61,081 nt of DNA, taken from the NCBI RefSeq assembly GCF_020521235.1, contig NZ_BLAY01000042.1, forward strand, positions 1-61,081, given 5' to 3'. Each line of letters opens with the position of its first letter. Position 1 is the stretch's first letter. Under the pieces are notes generated by a model that saw nothing but the letters and a program-made list of their open reading frames with translations, had not been told where the DNA came from and searched no databases. The DNA comes from Microseira wollei NIES-4236 (GTDB taxonomy: Bacteria; Cyanobacteriota; Cyanobacteriia; Cyanobacteriales; Aerosakkonemataceae). Positions 1 through 8,240 of this stretch are shown here, in pieces. A program made the position numbers and the translations under genes.

Positions 1-302
1 ATTGATTCCAGATTCATTGATGTCGGGGCACGGCAATACATATACCTCGGTTTAAAGTTGAAGATTGAGCGTGCCGTGCCCCTACCCTGTATTGATTGAT
101 TCCAGATTCATTGATGTCGGGGCGATGGGTACAGGTAATGTAGGGGCACGGCAATACAGATAGATCGGTTTAAGATTTAAGATTGAGCGTGCCGTGCCCC
201 TACCTCGTATTGATTGATTCCAGATTCATTGATGTCGGGGCACGGCAATACATATACCTCGGTTTAAAGTTGAAGATTGAGCGTGCCGTGCTACTACCTC
301 GT
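1..302. repeat. Three tandem copies of a ~90-115 bp hairpin repeat
   Basis: Three near-identical units start at about 1, 91 and 207, each opening with ATTGATTCCAGATTCATTG. Each carries an inverted pair GGGGCACGGCA ... TGCCGTGCCCC around a short AT-rich loop, so each unit could fold as a long hairpin. The middle unit has about 25 extra bases before the left arm. A related arm pair (GGGACACGGCA / TGCCGTGTCCC) recurs at 38118-38175, and GTAGGGGCACGG recurs in the tandem array near 31.5 kb. This looks like a REP/MITE-like family; no coding capacity is seen. Confidence 0.8.
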
Positions 303-311
303 GGTACAGAC

Positions 312-797
312 TTACTTTGCTAACTCGCGCTCAATTGCAGCAATTAACTCCGGGGAATCTGGAGACACGCTGCTCTTAAAATGAGCTACAATTTCGCCTT
401 GTTTGCTAATCAAAAATTTCTCAAAGTTCCAGGACACCTCGCCTTTTGACTCAGTTGCTTTGGTCAGCGTTGCATAAAGCGGGTGCTGCTGGGGACCCCT
501 GGCATGAACCTTATCAAACAGTTCAAAACTGACACCGTATTTACGAGTGCAAAACTGTTGAATTTCTGCATTGCTTCCCGGTTCTTGTGCGCCGTAGTCG
601 TTGCAGGGAAACGCTAGAATTCGCAACCCTGCATCTTGATACTTTTGGTTTAACTTTTCTAGTCCAGCGTATTGGGGCGTGTAGCCGCATTCAGAAGCCA
701 CGTTGACGATCAAGAGTACTTTCCCCCCATACTCGGATAGTTGCTTATCCTCGCCGCCTATGGTCTTGACAGCGATGTCAAAAACTGCACTGCTCAT
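312..797 (-). CDS. Glutathione peroxidase family protein (probably thioredoxin- or NADPH-linked type)
   Basis: A 161-residue protein of the usual length for the small, non-selenium GPx family, which reduces H2O2 and lipid hydroperoxides in the cytoplasm. The peroxidatic cysteine is Cys37 in NVASECGYTPQY, where animal enzymes have selenocysteine. The rest of the catalytic tetrad is visible: Gln71 in AQEPG and Trp123-Asn124 in SWNFEKF. Cys65 (LAFPCN) and Cys83 are both present, and Cys83 is in the position of the resolving cysteine of thioredoxin-dependent plant-type GPx. The usual NQFG is NDYG here. The ATG start has no strong Shine-Dalgarno sequence. It stands alone between repeats and a slipin gene. 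Confidence 0.92.
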   Translation of the reverse strand: MSSAVFDIAVKTIGGEDKQLSEYGGKVLLIVNVASECGYTPQYAGLEKLNQKYQDAGLRILAFPCNDYGAQEPGSNAEIQQFCTRKYGVSFELFDKVHARGPQQHPLYATLTKATESKGEVSWNFEKFLISKQGEIVAHFKSSVSPDSPELIAAIERELAK

Positions 798-902
798 TGG
801 AAATGTTATTTTTAGCTGCTAGGTTCTTGAATCATTTTGCTACAAAACGTCAAGAAATTCAACACTTAGGCAGAAACCCGGTTTCTGAACCCGCGTGGTT
901 AT

Positions 903-1730
903 TTATTCTTTAGGATTGTTTTCTGGTTGAAGTGGCTGCACTTGTGAATTATAGACATTCCGCTTGCTGCCATTTTCCAGCGCCTCTGTCCAAGTCTTGG
1001 CTAAACTGATAAAATCAGAAGGCATCATAATCAGCGTGGTGGTGTTATTTTCCGCGCCAATTTCCGTCAGCATTTGCAGGCGTCTTAGTTCTAATGCGGC
1101 TGGATTTTCGACAATTTTTTGCGAGGCTTCGGCTAATTTAATCGAGGCTTCTTGTTCCGCAGCGGCTTTAATTAAACGGGCGCGTTTTTCCCGAATGGCT
1201 TCGGCTTCTTTTGCCATTGCGCGTTGCATACTGGTTGGAATTTCTACATCTTTCATTTCCACCCTTTCGATGATAATCCCCCAAGGTTCAGTAATTTCAT
1301 CTACGATTTCTTGGACTTTGGTATTAATTTTATCCCGGTTTTGCAGCACGTCATCCAAGATGTTTTGACCGACGACATTGCGTAAACTTGTTAAAGCGGT
1401 TTGATAGACAGCCAATTGGTAATTTTCGACTTTATTGATCGCTTTGGATGGATCGAGAATGCGGTAGTAAAGAACTGCGTTGACTTTGATCGTGACGCTA
1501 TCAGCGGTAACGGTTTCTTGGGGTTCGATGTTGACGGTTTTGGTGCGGATATCGATTTGGGTTTTTTGGTCAATTACGGGTATCGTCCAGTACAAACCAG
1601 GTCCCATTACGCCTTTGATCCGACCCAGGCGAAAAATGACGCCGCGCTGATATTCCCGGTCTAGTTTTAAACCCGAAATCACCAATACAATCAAGACACC
1701 TAAAACAGTTCCTAGTAGAGAGTTTGGCAT
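903..1730 (-). CDS. SPFH/band 7 protein, slipin (stomatin-like) type
   Basis: A 275-residue membrane-anchored SPFH protein. Residues ~4-20 are one hydrophobic helix, followed by the stomatin-type sequence EYQRGVIFRLGRIKG and the band 7 domain (~25-185) with GPGLYWTIPVID. Then comes an Ala/Glu-rich coiled coil (~170-215: EAEAIREKRARLIKAAAEQE) and a short polar tail. Slipins form oligomeric membrane microdomains and often pair with a NfeD-type partner. No nfeD is seen here, and the neighbours (GPx, hypothetical membrane protein) give no partner. A second, unrelated-looking and much larger SPFH protein lies at 38.6 kb. Family call is firm; cellular role is not known from sequence. Confidence 0.9.
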   Translation of the reverse strand: MPNSLLGTVLGVLIVLVISGLKLDREYQRGVIFRLGRIKGVMGPGLYWTIPVIDQKTQIDIRTKTVNIEPQETVTADSVTIKVNAVLYYRILDPSKAINKVENYQLAVYQTALTSLRNVVGQNILDDVLQNRDKINTKVQEIVDEITEPWGIIIERVEMKDVEIPTSMQRAMAKEAEAIREKRARLIKAAAEQEASIKLAEASQKIVENPAALELRRLQMLTEIGAENNTTTLIMMPSDFISLAKTWTEALENGSKRNVYNSQVQPLQPENNPKE

Positions 1731-1879
1731 ATCTAGCTAGTCTTGAACTCAGCTAAGTCTATTTTAGCTATTTCAGCCAGAGGCAGGGGACAATTTTACG
1801 GCTACTAAGTATGGCGTTCTGCAACTTCCGTTTAAACTGGTAGCCAAAGTTATAAAATTTATATTTAGTTATTAAATCT

Positions 1880-2902
1880 TTATTCTCGGTTGTAGAGTTC
1901 CATCATATTTGAATTATCCAGATCGATCTGGAGCGGTTTTGTACTTTCTATCTCCACAGGAACCATCCAATAAGCTTTGGCAACTGAAGTTTCATAAGGT
2001 GCATAGAGAAAGTAAGAGCCAAAAGGAACATTAGGAATTGTATACTTTCCCTCTATTCCCGTTCTAACGACTTGAAAACAACCTGTATGGGAAGAAACTT
2101 TTGCGTTCATGGCTTCGATATTTAAGTGCCAGTAACCGATGGGCGTTTTATTTTTATATATACTTTCACGCCATTTATTATCCCTGACGCGCTTAATTTC
2201 TGGTTTAATGCTGGCTTTGCATAAGGCGATTTCCAACCCTCTGAGAATATCTGAGTTTCCTGCTTCTTTGGTTACCCATGCTCCTCCTGAAATAGTCGCA
2301 GTGCGCTGGTTAACCAGGCTTAACCAGGAGTTTAAAAGACTGCTCAATTCTGAGGGGTAATTTAGAGGTTTGAAAAATCCCCATCTGTCCCAAAGTATCG
2401 TTGTTACCATAAAGGTAATAAATACCAGTAAAGTTCTTTCTAAATTGCGCCAGATATGAGATGAAGATTTTTTAGGTTTTTTGGGCGCTATTTTAGGTGC
2501 TGAACCATTGTTTCCCTGAGATGATAATTCATTTTGAACAGAGTCGTGGGAATTACCATTGGAATTAAAATTAGAGTAAGAAACCGTGGGCAATGGGGTT
2601 TCAGATTTTTGTTCCAAGTTAAATTCTTGAGTCCAAGCTGCAACTTGATCTTCTAACTGACGCGCGTAAATTTTAACACTTTTGATCGACTCAACCTGCC
2701 AAGTCATCATCGCTTGACGGATTGTGGTCACGACAGCTTTTTGATCGGGTACTTGTAATGATTCGACAAAAACGTACAAGCGATCGCCGATCGCTTTGAC
2801 CGTACAACTGCTGCCCAAAGGTTGTAGCAATTGATTCATCACTTCGGCGATCGCATTGCTATTGCCCAGCTTTGCCAGTTCTAAAATACTCTTTTCTCCC
2901 AT
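1880..2902 (-). CDS. Conserved cyanobacterial-type membrane protein of unknown function
   Basis: A 340-residue protein I cannot assign to a characterised family. Residues ~1-95 form a compact alpha/beta domain (ILELAKLGNSNAIAEVMNQL ... LYVFVESLQ) resembling the small N-terminal module found on many cyanobacterial hypothetical proteins. A Ser/Asn/Lys-rich linker follows, then one membrane helix (~155-172, LLVFITFMVTTILW). The ~170-residue C-terminal part ends with a beta-rich segment (GIEGKYTIPNVPFGSYFLYA) of the kind seen in carboxypeptidase-regulatory-like or Cna-B-type beta-sandwiches. The topology suggests a cytoplasmic N-terminus and an exported C-terminal domain. The ATG lies just inside a short tandem repeat tract, so its promoter region may have been altered. 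Confidence 0.7.
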   Translation of the reverse strand: MGEKSILELAKLGNSNAIAEVMNQLLQPLGSSCTVKAIGDRLYVFVESLQVPDQKAVVTTIRQAMMTWQVESIKSVKIYARQLEDQVAAWTQEFNLEQKSETPLPTVSYSNFNSNGNSHDSVQNELSSQGNNGSAPKIAPKKPKKSSSHIWRNLERTLLVFITFMVTTILWDRWGFFKPLNYPSELSSLLNSWLSLVNQRTATISGGAWVTKEAGNSDILRGLEIALCKASIKPEIKRVRDNKWRESIYKNKTPIGYWHLNIEAMNAKVSSHTGCFQVVRTGIEGKYTIPNVPFGSYFLYAPYETSVAKAYWMVPVEIESTKPLQIDLDNSNMMELYNRE

Positions 2903-2907
2903 GCAGT

Positions 2908-2940
2908 GCTAATTGCTAATTGCTAATTGCTAATTGCCAG
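2908..2940. repeat. Short tandem heptanucleotide repeat (GCTAATT)
   Basis: Four perfect GCTAATT units plus a partial unit directly upstream of the minus-strand gene that starts at 2902. The same heptamer recurs in at least ten other gaps of this window (10.1, 26.4, 27.5, 31.0, 37.5, 47.8 and 60.8 kb among others). This is the short tandemly repeated repetitive (STRR) class known in cyanobacteria. Confidence 0.85.
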
Positions 2941-3001
2941 TTTTCTCTGGGAATTACCTTTTGTGTCAGTTGATCAACTTGCGAAGTATACTATACCAGA
3001 A

Positions 3002-6000
3002 CTAATCCCCAGTCCCCAATCCTTGGCGAATTTGCTCTAACAATTCTTTCATCGACACCGCAGCAGGTATTATTTGCGTCGCCACCTCCTGTACCAGTTC
3101 CACTAGCGCCGGAGTCAGAAACTCTGGCGTCGCTTCACTTTGTTTTATGTATTGACAATCCTCGCATTCTGAAGTATAATCCAATCCCTTCGCTCGTCGA
3201 ACCAGCACCAAGGTTGGAGGTCTGGAGTTAAACTGTCTCAAAGCATGGAAAACCTTGATCGCTGCTGGATGGGGGGCTGACTGTTCCAACTCGATCAGCA
3301 GTAAGTCAACGCTGCGGTGTTGAATTTGTCGCAAAACTTCATCCCAAGTGCGAGGGATCGCTGCTTTAAACCCAGCGGTTTGTAGGTACTGAATCAGGGC
3401 TTGCAGCCACTCCATCCGCTTTTTACCCTGGTTATTGGGTGCATCCGCAGCAGGGACAAGGGATGGTGCGGGAGCAACAGAGCAGTTTAAGTCAGGCAGC
3501 ATCGAGATATTGACGACTAAAATATTCGGCTTCCAACTCATTCCGGCGGCGACTTGAATTGCCTGCAATACGGCAGAAGTTTCGCTTGGGGAACCGGGGG
3601 GTTCCAAACAAGGAAAGACCGACAAACCCTTGACTTGATTCGCCGCCAGAGCGAGCGATCGATCCAGCGTCACCAAGGGCAGAATTGCTAAAGCTTGGTG
3701 CTGACTTAGCCGTTGTAGGTAGTTTAAAGGATCGGCAATTTCTCGCTCGAGCAAAACAACGCGGGGTTGCCAAATTCTCGCTAAAAGTTCCGCTTGCTCT
3801 AGGTCATCTGCTTCTAGGACTCGGTAATGATGGCGATGCAAAACCTGACTCAGATGGGTGTCCCCGGCGCCGGTGCCATCGCTCCGGGTTAGGTATAAAA
3901 TCGTCAGCTTGGTGGCGGGAAGTTGCGGTTGATTTTCTGCCGTCGGGACTGTTGTCAATTGCTCCAAGCAGTTTCGCAGCGCCTCCAATTCTACCGGCAG
4001 GCTTAAAAAATCATCGGCTCGGTTGCTCAAAGCATGTTTTTTTTCTACCATTGTTGCCGTCACGATCGCCGGAATGTGACAAGTTTGAGGATCGGATTTT
4101 AGTAGGGTTAGCAGATCCCACCCCGACAGCAGCGGCAGCACCGGATTGAGCAATATCGCCAGAGGCTGTAACGCCCTCGCCTTTGCCAACGCTTCGGTGC
4201 CAGAGCGAGCGATCGCGACTCTATACCCCAAACTCGTCAGCTTTTGAGTCAAATCTTCGATAAACCGCGAGCTTCCCTCCACAATTAACACCAATCTCGA
4301 TCTGGTATCGGTCATGGCAAATTGCGTGGTTGTTCTCCCATTCTCCTCTGCTCTCACAGGCGAGACGCCTGTGCTACGCTGCTCTTGAGCTCCCCCTGGC
4401 GGGCAAGGAGGTAAAAGCAGAGTAAACTGACTGCCAGCGCCTTCAGAAGAAATAAAGCTGACATCGCCACCGTGCAGGTGCGCCAAGCGCTGGGTTAAAA
4501 CCAGCCCCAAGCCGGTACCCTGGAACTGACGGGTGAGGGGGCTTTCCAGTTGCTGAAATTTTTGAAAGATTAAGTGCTGCTTCTCTTCTGGGATGCCAAT
4601 GCCGGTATCCCAGACGCAAAAAGCAAAAAAGCCTTCCCAACGACTCACCCGCAAACCGATCTCGCCTGTGGGGTCTGTAAATTTTAAGGCATTGGACAAC
4701 AGGTGAACCAACATCTGGCGCAGGCGCAACTCATCGGCGACAAAGCCGTTTAAACCCGGTTCGATTTCTAGAGTAAAGCGAGGTTCTATCGCCTCGCTAT
4801 CGGTTTGTTCGGAGTCTGAGTTATTTTGCATTGCATACACCTGTCGGGCTTGCTCGTAGGCGCGATCGCATACCGTTGGGATATCCACAGCAGTTAGCAT
4901 CAGCTCGACTTGCCCGGTTTCGATCCGAGTCAGATCCAAAATATCGTTGACCACCGCCATCAGATGGCGTCCGCTTTGGTGAATCAGTCGAGCATAGCGA
5001 ATTTGGCGATCGTTTAGTTCTCCCAGCAACCGATCTTTGAGCAAGCTGGATAACCCCAAAACGGCGGTGAGGGGCGTTTTCAGTTCGTGACTGATACAAG
5101 CTAAAAATTCATCCTTGAGCCGATTTAGCTGAATTAAATCGGCATTTTTAGCTGCCAGTTCCTTGGCGACTTGCTGCTGTTCGGTCACGTCCTGAGCCAG
5201 CACCAGCCACAAATCGCTCCCTGGTAATGCCTGCCCCACATCCAGCAGGACATCCCTCGCGGTGGCACCTTGGGCGCTAGCTTGAATGTTGGCCAGGCGA
5301 AACGACGCCGAGTCGAGCAACGGTGACTCTGGGATCGCCGTGACTCGTTTTACCTCCTCGTTCGATAAAATATTGCCCAGAGGAATTTTGACAAATTGCC
5401 AGACTCGATCCGCACCATTTGCCATCGGGCAGACACAAACGCAGCTATCTGGATCTGGGCCAATTTGACACAGGTGAGGCAAATTGGCTGCCTCTGTTGT
5501 TGGTAAAGTAGGCCAAAGCGAGACGCTCGCATCCCGATGCGGTTGAGCGCCAGCTGCTGGCGCTTGCCCTTTAACGTCTTTCGCTTTACTTTTTCCTTTT
5601 TTCTGGCTCAACGGGGTAGGATTGTCCTTGGTCAGGGTTGCCAACCTCAAAACCTGCCCATTCGTATCTTTTGGTGTTGACACCGGGCGCGGATTTGTTC
5701 TGCCTTGTAAAGATGGTACGTGGCTTCGTTTTGGGGAACTGGCAGCGCTCAGATGCGCTGCTTGGGTTGGTCTTGCTTCTAGGAGCGTAGCGGCTTCTCG
5801 TCTCAGCCAGTCCGGATCTTGCAAGGCGCTGAAGTGTCCCCGCCAAGCCAAATTTTGCTGAAGCACCATGCCGCCACTGGTTTGCAACATTACTGGTATT
5901 GGCAGTCGCTCTAAAAGTTGCAGCAGGGGATTGAGCGTAAGAGCAGCATCCAGGGAATTTTCCTCGACAATGGCGGCGCTACCCCGTCGTGGCGTTTCCT

Positions 6001-6478
6001 CACGGGCTAATTCAGCCTGGGGATGAGCGAGCAAAAATTGCAACAGGCGCCCAGTATCGAGCATTCCCAAAAACTTGCCGCTGTGGTCAACAATCGCCCA
6101 GTCAGGGCGCTCTTGGAAGCGAGGCCAAAATTGCTGTAAAGTCAAATCGGCGCTTAAGGTTGCCACTGGCGCAATAATCGATAGACCCAGTGCGGATAGG
6201 GGTTGTTGCGAATTAGGATGAGAGAGATTGCTCTGTCGAGCTTCTCCTGCTTGCTTGGAGTCAGCAGTTTCTTGCCCCAGATCTGCCATCATATAAGGCA
6301 ATAAACTGCTCAGGTGCAGCACCCCCAGCGGATATTCCTGTTCGGTTACCACTACCAAGCTGGCGCACCGATTTTGGTTGAAAATCTTTAACACGGTGGC
6401 TAAAGCAGTTTTCCGCAGGCAGGTGGGAACGGTCGTGATAAATTGTTTCAGACAGGGACTAGGCATAAGATTAATCAT
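3002..6478 (-). CDS. Hybrid sensor histidine kinase: CBS pair, HisKA, HATPase_c, three degenerate receivers
   Basis: A 1158-residue protein divergent from kaiA. Residues ~1-145 contain two CBS-like motifs (CASLVVVTEQEYPLGVLHL and WAIVDHSGKFLGMLDTGRLL). A low-complexity linker and a PAS-like region follow. The kinase core is clear: HisKA with SHELKTPL (His464), N box LLSNALKFT, G1 DTGIGIP and G2 GTGLGL near residue 653. Three receiver-like domains follow at ~724-842, ~857-960 and ~983-1130. The first has LVLIVEGSS where an acidic pair is expected and Asn in place of the phospho-acceptor Asp (AILLNPVLPLLSG). The second and third also lack recognisable acidic pockets. The tail is therefore probably a protein-binding pseudo-receiver array. 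Its position beside kaiABC suggests, but does not prove, a clock-related role. Confidence 0.88.
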   Translation of the reverse strand: MINLMPSPCLKQFITTVPTCLRKTALATVLKIFNQNRCASLVVVTEQEYPLGVLHLSSLLPYMMADLGQETADSKQAGEARQSNLSHPNSQQPLSALGLSIIAPVATLSADLTLQQFWPRFQERPDWAIVDHSGKFLGMLDTGRLLQFLLAHPQAELAREETPRRGSAAIVEENSLDAALTLNPLLQLLERLPIPVMLQTSGGMVLQQNLAWRGHFSALQDPDWLRREAATLLEARPTQAAHLSAASSPKRSHVPSLQGRTNPRPVSTPKDTNGQVLRLATLTKDNPTPLSQKKGKSKAKDVKGQAPAAGAQPHRDASVSLWPTLPTTEAANLPHLCQIGPDPDSCVCVCPMANGADRVWQFVKIPLGNILSNEEVKRVTAIPESPLLDSASFRLANIQASAQGATARDVLLDVGQALPGSDLWLVLAQDVTEQQQVAKELAAKNADLIQLNRLKDEFLACISHELKTPLTAVLGLSSLLKDRLLGELNDRQIRYARLIHQSGRHLMAVVNDILDLTRIETGQVELMLTAVDIPTVCDRAYEQARQVYAMQNNSDSEQTDSEAIEPRFTLEIEPGLNGFVADELRLRQMLVHLLSNALKFTDPTGEIGLRVSRWEGFFAFCVWDTGIGIPEEKQHLIFQKFQQLESPLTRQFQGTGLGLVLTQRLAHLHGGDVSFISSEGAGSQFTLLLPPCPPGGAQEQRSTGVSPVRAEENGRTTTQFAMTDTRSRLVLIVEGSSRFIEDLTQKLTSLGYRVAIARSGTEALAKARALQPLAILLNPVLPLLSGWDLLTLLKSDPQTCHIPAIVTATMVEKKHALSNRADDFLSLPVELEALRNCLEQLTTVPTAENQPQLPATKLTILYLTRSDGTGAGDTHLSQVLHRHHYRVLEADDLEQAELLARIWQPRVVLLEREIADPLNYLQRLSQHQALAILPLVTLDRSLALAANQVKGLSVFPCLEPPGSPSETSAVLQAIQVAAGMSWKPNILVVNISMLPDLNCSVAPAPSLVPAADAPNNQGKKRMEWLQALIQYLQTAGFKAAIPRTWDEVLRQIQHRSVDLLLIELEQSAPHPAAIKVFHALRQFNSRPPTLVLVRRAKGLDYTSECEDCQYIKQSEATPEFLTPALVELVQEVATQIIPAAVSMKELLEQIRQGLGTGD

Positions 6479-6806
6479 TCTCCTGGCTGACCAGATTTCT
6501 AACCTTGCTCAGGCTACTGGGCGCTCCCAAACCATGCCCCATGCGGCTTTAGAGCCAGCTTGCATGAGTGCGTATAGAGGAGTCAGCCATGCCACCATCG
6601 GTAGAAATTTTTTCGCCACCGAGTTACGCGGGAGCAAAATAGTGTCTGGCTTAATTATGAGCCTTGCCAGAGGCTTCGGCACTCTTAGCCATTACAATTA
6701 ATTACAATTCAACAAATGTTAGCTTAAATGTTAAGCATTGTATTGTGCCTGGGACGGTATCACCCTACCCACCTGGGTATGCTGGTTTGTTTAGCAGATT
6801 CTTTTA

Positions 6807-7730
6807 TTGTCTAAAGTTGTGGGATCGCGACTATCTATTTTCACCTACCTACGTTCTGAGCCGCTGGCTCAGTCGCTGTCTCACTTTTTGAGTAGCGATC
6901 GCTATGTGCTAACTCAAATCTACTCTCAGGAAGAGTTTTTGCGAAAAGCCGAGCCAGAAAATCAACCGCCCGATTGCCTGATTCTACAAGATGACCCACA
7001 GTTATTGCCCTTGCTTACCCAACTACACCAGCAAAGGACTCTCTTACCCCTGGTAATTTTAAACATCGAGCTAGATGCCAAAGACTCTAGTTTGAGTCCC
7101 ACCCCAAACGCCACCCCTCTAGCAGCTAACTCAATCTCAGAAGATGCCAACTTTTTTTATCAAAATGCTGCTGTTCGCATATCAATTACCCAACTCAGCG
7201 AAATTCCTCGCTACATCGACCGCGCCATTACTCTGTTTCTAGAGCTTTCGCCGAGGCTTTCCGATTCCTCTCCATCCTCCATGTCTGACGACACCATAGA
7301 AGTTAAAACCCAAACTTTTCTGCAAGAGCAGCAGCACAGGCTGGCTGAAAAACTCCGGGAGCGGTTAGGATACTTAGGCGTGTACTATAAACGAAATCCC
7401 CAAAACTTTTTCCGCAATCTTTCATCGGATCAGAAACACGAGTTTCTCGCTCAACTCAAAGCCGAATACCGTGAGATTGTGCTGACTTACTTTTCTAAAG
7501 ACGACCTGTTGAATCAAAAAATTGATGAGTTTGTGAATCAAGCCTTTTTTGGCGATATCGCAGTCACTCAAATTGTGGAAATTCATATGGAATTGATGGA
7601 CGATCTCTCCAAACAACTCAAATTAGAAGGACGCAGCGATGAAATCTTATTGGATTACCGACTGACCCTAATCGATGTCATAGCCCACCTCTGCGAAATG
7701 TACCGCCGTTCCATCCCCAGAGATTCTTAA
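6807..7730 (+). CDS. kaiA: Circadian clock protein KaiA, full length
   Basis: KaiA stimulates KaiC autophosphorylation. This 307-residue protein has both domains: an N-terminal pseudo-receiver (~1-140, with SSDRYVL and CLILQDDPQLLPLL) and the C-terminal KaiC-binding four-helix domain (~175-305). The C-terminal signature blocks RERLGYLGVYYKR, EIVLTYFS, EIHMELMDDLSKQL and LLDYRLTLIDVIAHLCEMYR are all intact. The frame is open only from 6795 and contains no ATG at the start. The candidates are TTG at 6807 and GTG at 6819; the GTG start gives an N-terminus closest in length to known KaiA. Neither has a clear Shine-Dalgarno sequence. Heterocyst-forming strains usually have a short KaiA without the N-terminal domain, so this argues against that group. 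Confidence 0.96.
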   Translation: MSKVVGSRLSIFTYLRSEPLAQSLSHFLSSDRYVLTQIYSQEEFLRKAEPENQPPDCLILQDDPQLLPLLTQLHQQRTLLPLVILNIELDAKDSSLSPTPNATPLAANSISEDANFFYQNAAVRISITQLSEIPRYIDRAITLFLELSPRLSDSSPSSMSDDTIEVKTQTFLQEQQHRLAEKLRERLGYLGVYYKRNPQNFFRNLSSDQKHEFLAQLKAEYREIVLTYFSKDDLLNQKIDEFVNQAFFGDIAVTQIVEIHMELMDDLSKQLKLEGRSDEILLDYRLTLIDVIAHLCEMYRRSIPRDS

Positions 7731-7736
7731 TAAAAG

Positions 7737-7791
7737 GTTCATAGTTCCAGGTTCATATTTCATAGCAATTCGCTTACAATAAACTATGAAC
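7737..7791. promoter_or_regulatory. Inverted repeat in the kaiA-kaiB gap
   Basis: A perfect 10-bp inverted pair, GTTCATAGTT (7737-7746) and AACTATGAAC (7782-7791), is separated by 35 bases and ends 15 bases before the kaiB ATG. It could be a protein-binding operator at a kaiB promoter or an mRNA structure limiting kaiB translation. There is no T-run after it, so it is unlikely to be a terminator. Confidence 0.4.
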
Positions 7792-7806
7792 ATTCAATAA
7801 TAGACC

Positions 7807-8139
7807 ATGAAAAAATTTATGAGTCCACTCAAAAAGACATACGTTCTCAAACTATATGTCGCTGGCAATACGCCCAACTCGGTTAGAGCTTTAAAAACAC
7901 TCAAAAATATTCTGGAAGAAGAATTTCAAGGCGTCTACGCACTGAAAGTGATTGATGTGCTAAAAAGTCCGCAACTTGCCGAGGAAGATAAAATTCTGGC
8001 AACGCCCACCCTGGCTAAAATATTGCCTCCCCCAGTTCGCAAAATCATTGGCGATCTGTCAGACCGGGAGAAAGTATTGATTGGGTTAGATCTGCTTTAT
8101 GAAGAACTGCGGGAAGAAGATGAAGGATTGGGTTTATAA
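7807..8139 (+). CDS. kaiB: Circadian clock protein KaiB
   Basis: KaiB is the fold-switching thioredoxin-like clock protein that binds phosphorylated KaiC and sequesters KaiA. The protein is 110 residues from the first ATG. A second in-frame ATG at 7819 gives [18 protein letters not shown], which matches the usual KaiB N-terminus, so 7819 may be the true start (106 residues). The core is nearly invariant: [60 protein letters not shown] and [18 protein letters not shown]. The acidic tail [12 protein letters not shown] is typical. It lies 76 bp after kaiA and 101 bp before kaiC. Confidence 0.97.
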   Translation: MKKFMSPLKKTYVLKLYVAGNTPNSVRALKTLKNILEEEFQGVYALKVIDVLKSPQLAEEDKILATPTLAKILPPPVRKIIGDLSDREKVLIGLDLLYEELREEDEGLGL

Positions 8140-8145
8140 ACCCAA
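8128..8145. promoter_or_regulatory. 18-bp perfect palindrome across the kaiB stop codon
   Basis: TTGGGTTTATAAACCCAA is a perfect 18-bp palindrome that includes the kaiB TAA stop. Fourteen bases downstream a good -35-like TTGACA (8160-8165) begins. The palindrome could bind a dimeric regulator or form a small hairpin between kaiB and kaiC; the sequence alone cannot decide. Confidence 0.45.
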
Positions 8146-8159
8146 GCAGAACAACCGGG

Positions 8160-8187
8160 TTGACAAGTTTTGTGTTAGATGTAGTAT
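8160..8187 (+). promoter_or_regulatory. Possible internal kaiC promoter
   Basis: TTGACA at 8160-8165 is followed after 16 bases by TAGTAT (8182-8187), with overlapping TATATA and TATAAC alternatives at longer spacing. It lies about 55 bp before the kaiC ATG. This would allow kaiC transcription independent of kaiB. The -10 element is only a partial match, so this is tentative. Confidence 0.3.
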
Positions 8188-8240
8188 ATAACAGGTTGAT
8201 TTAGCATCGGGAAGACCGCTTATAACTTTTAGTTCAAAAA

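Noticed and set aside
1-302. CRISPR array or origin iterons
   Set aside because: The units are ~90-115 bp, contain internal hairpins, and no spacer-like unique segments or replication genes are present.
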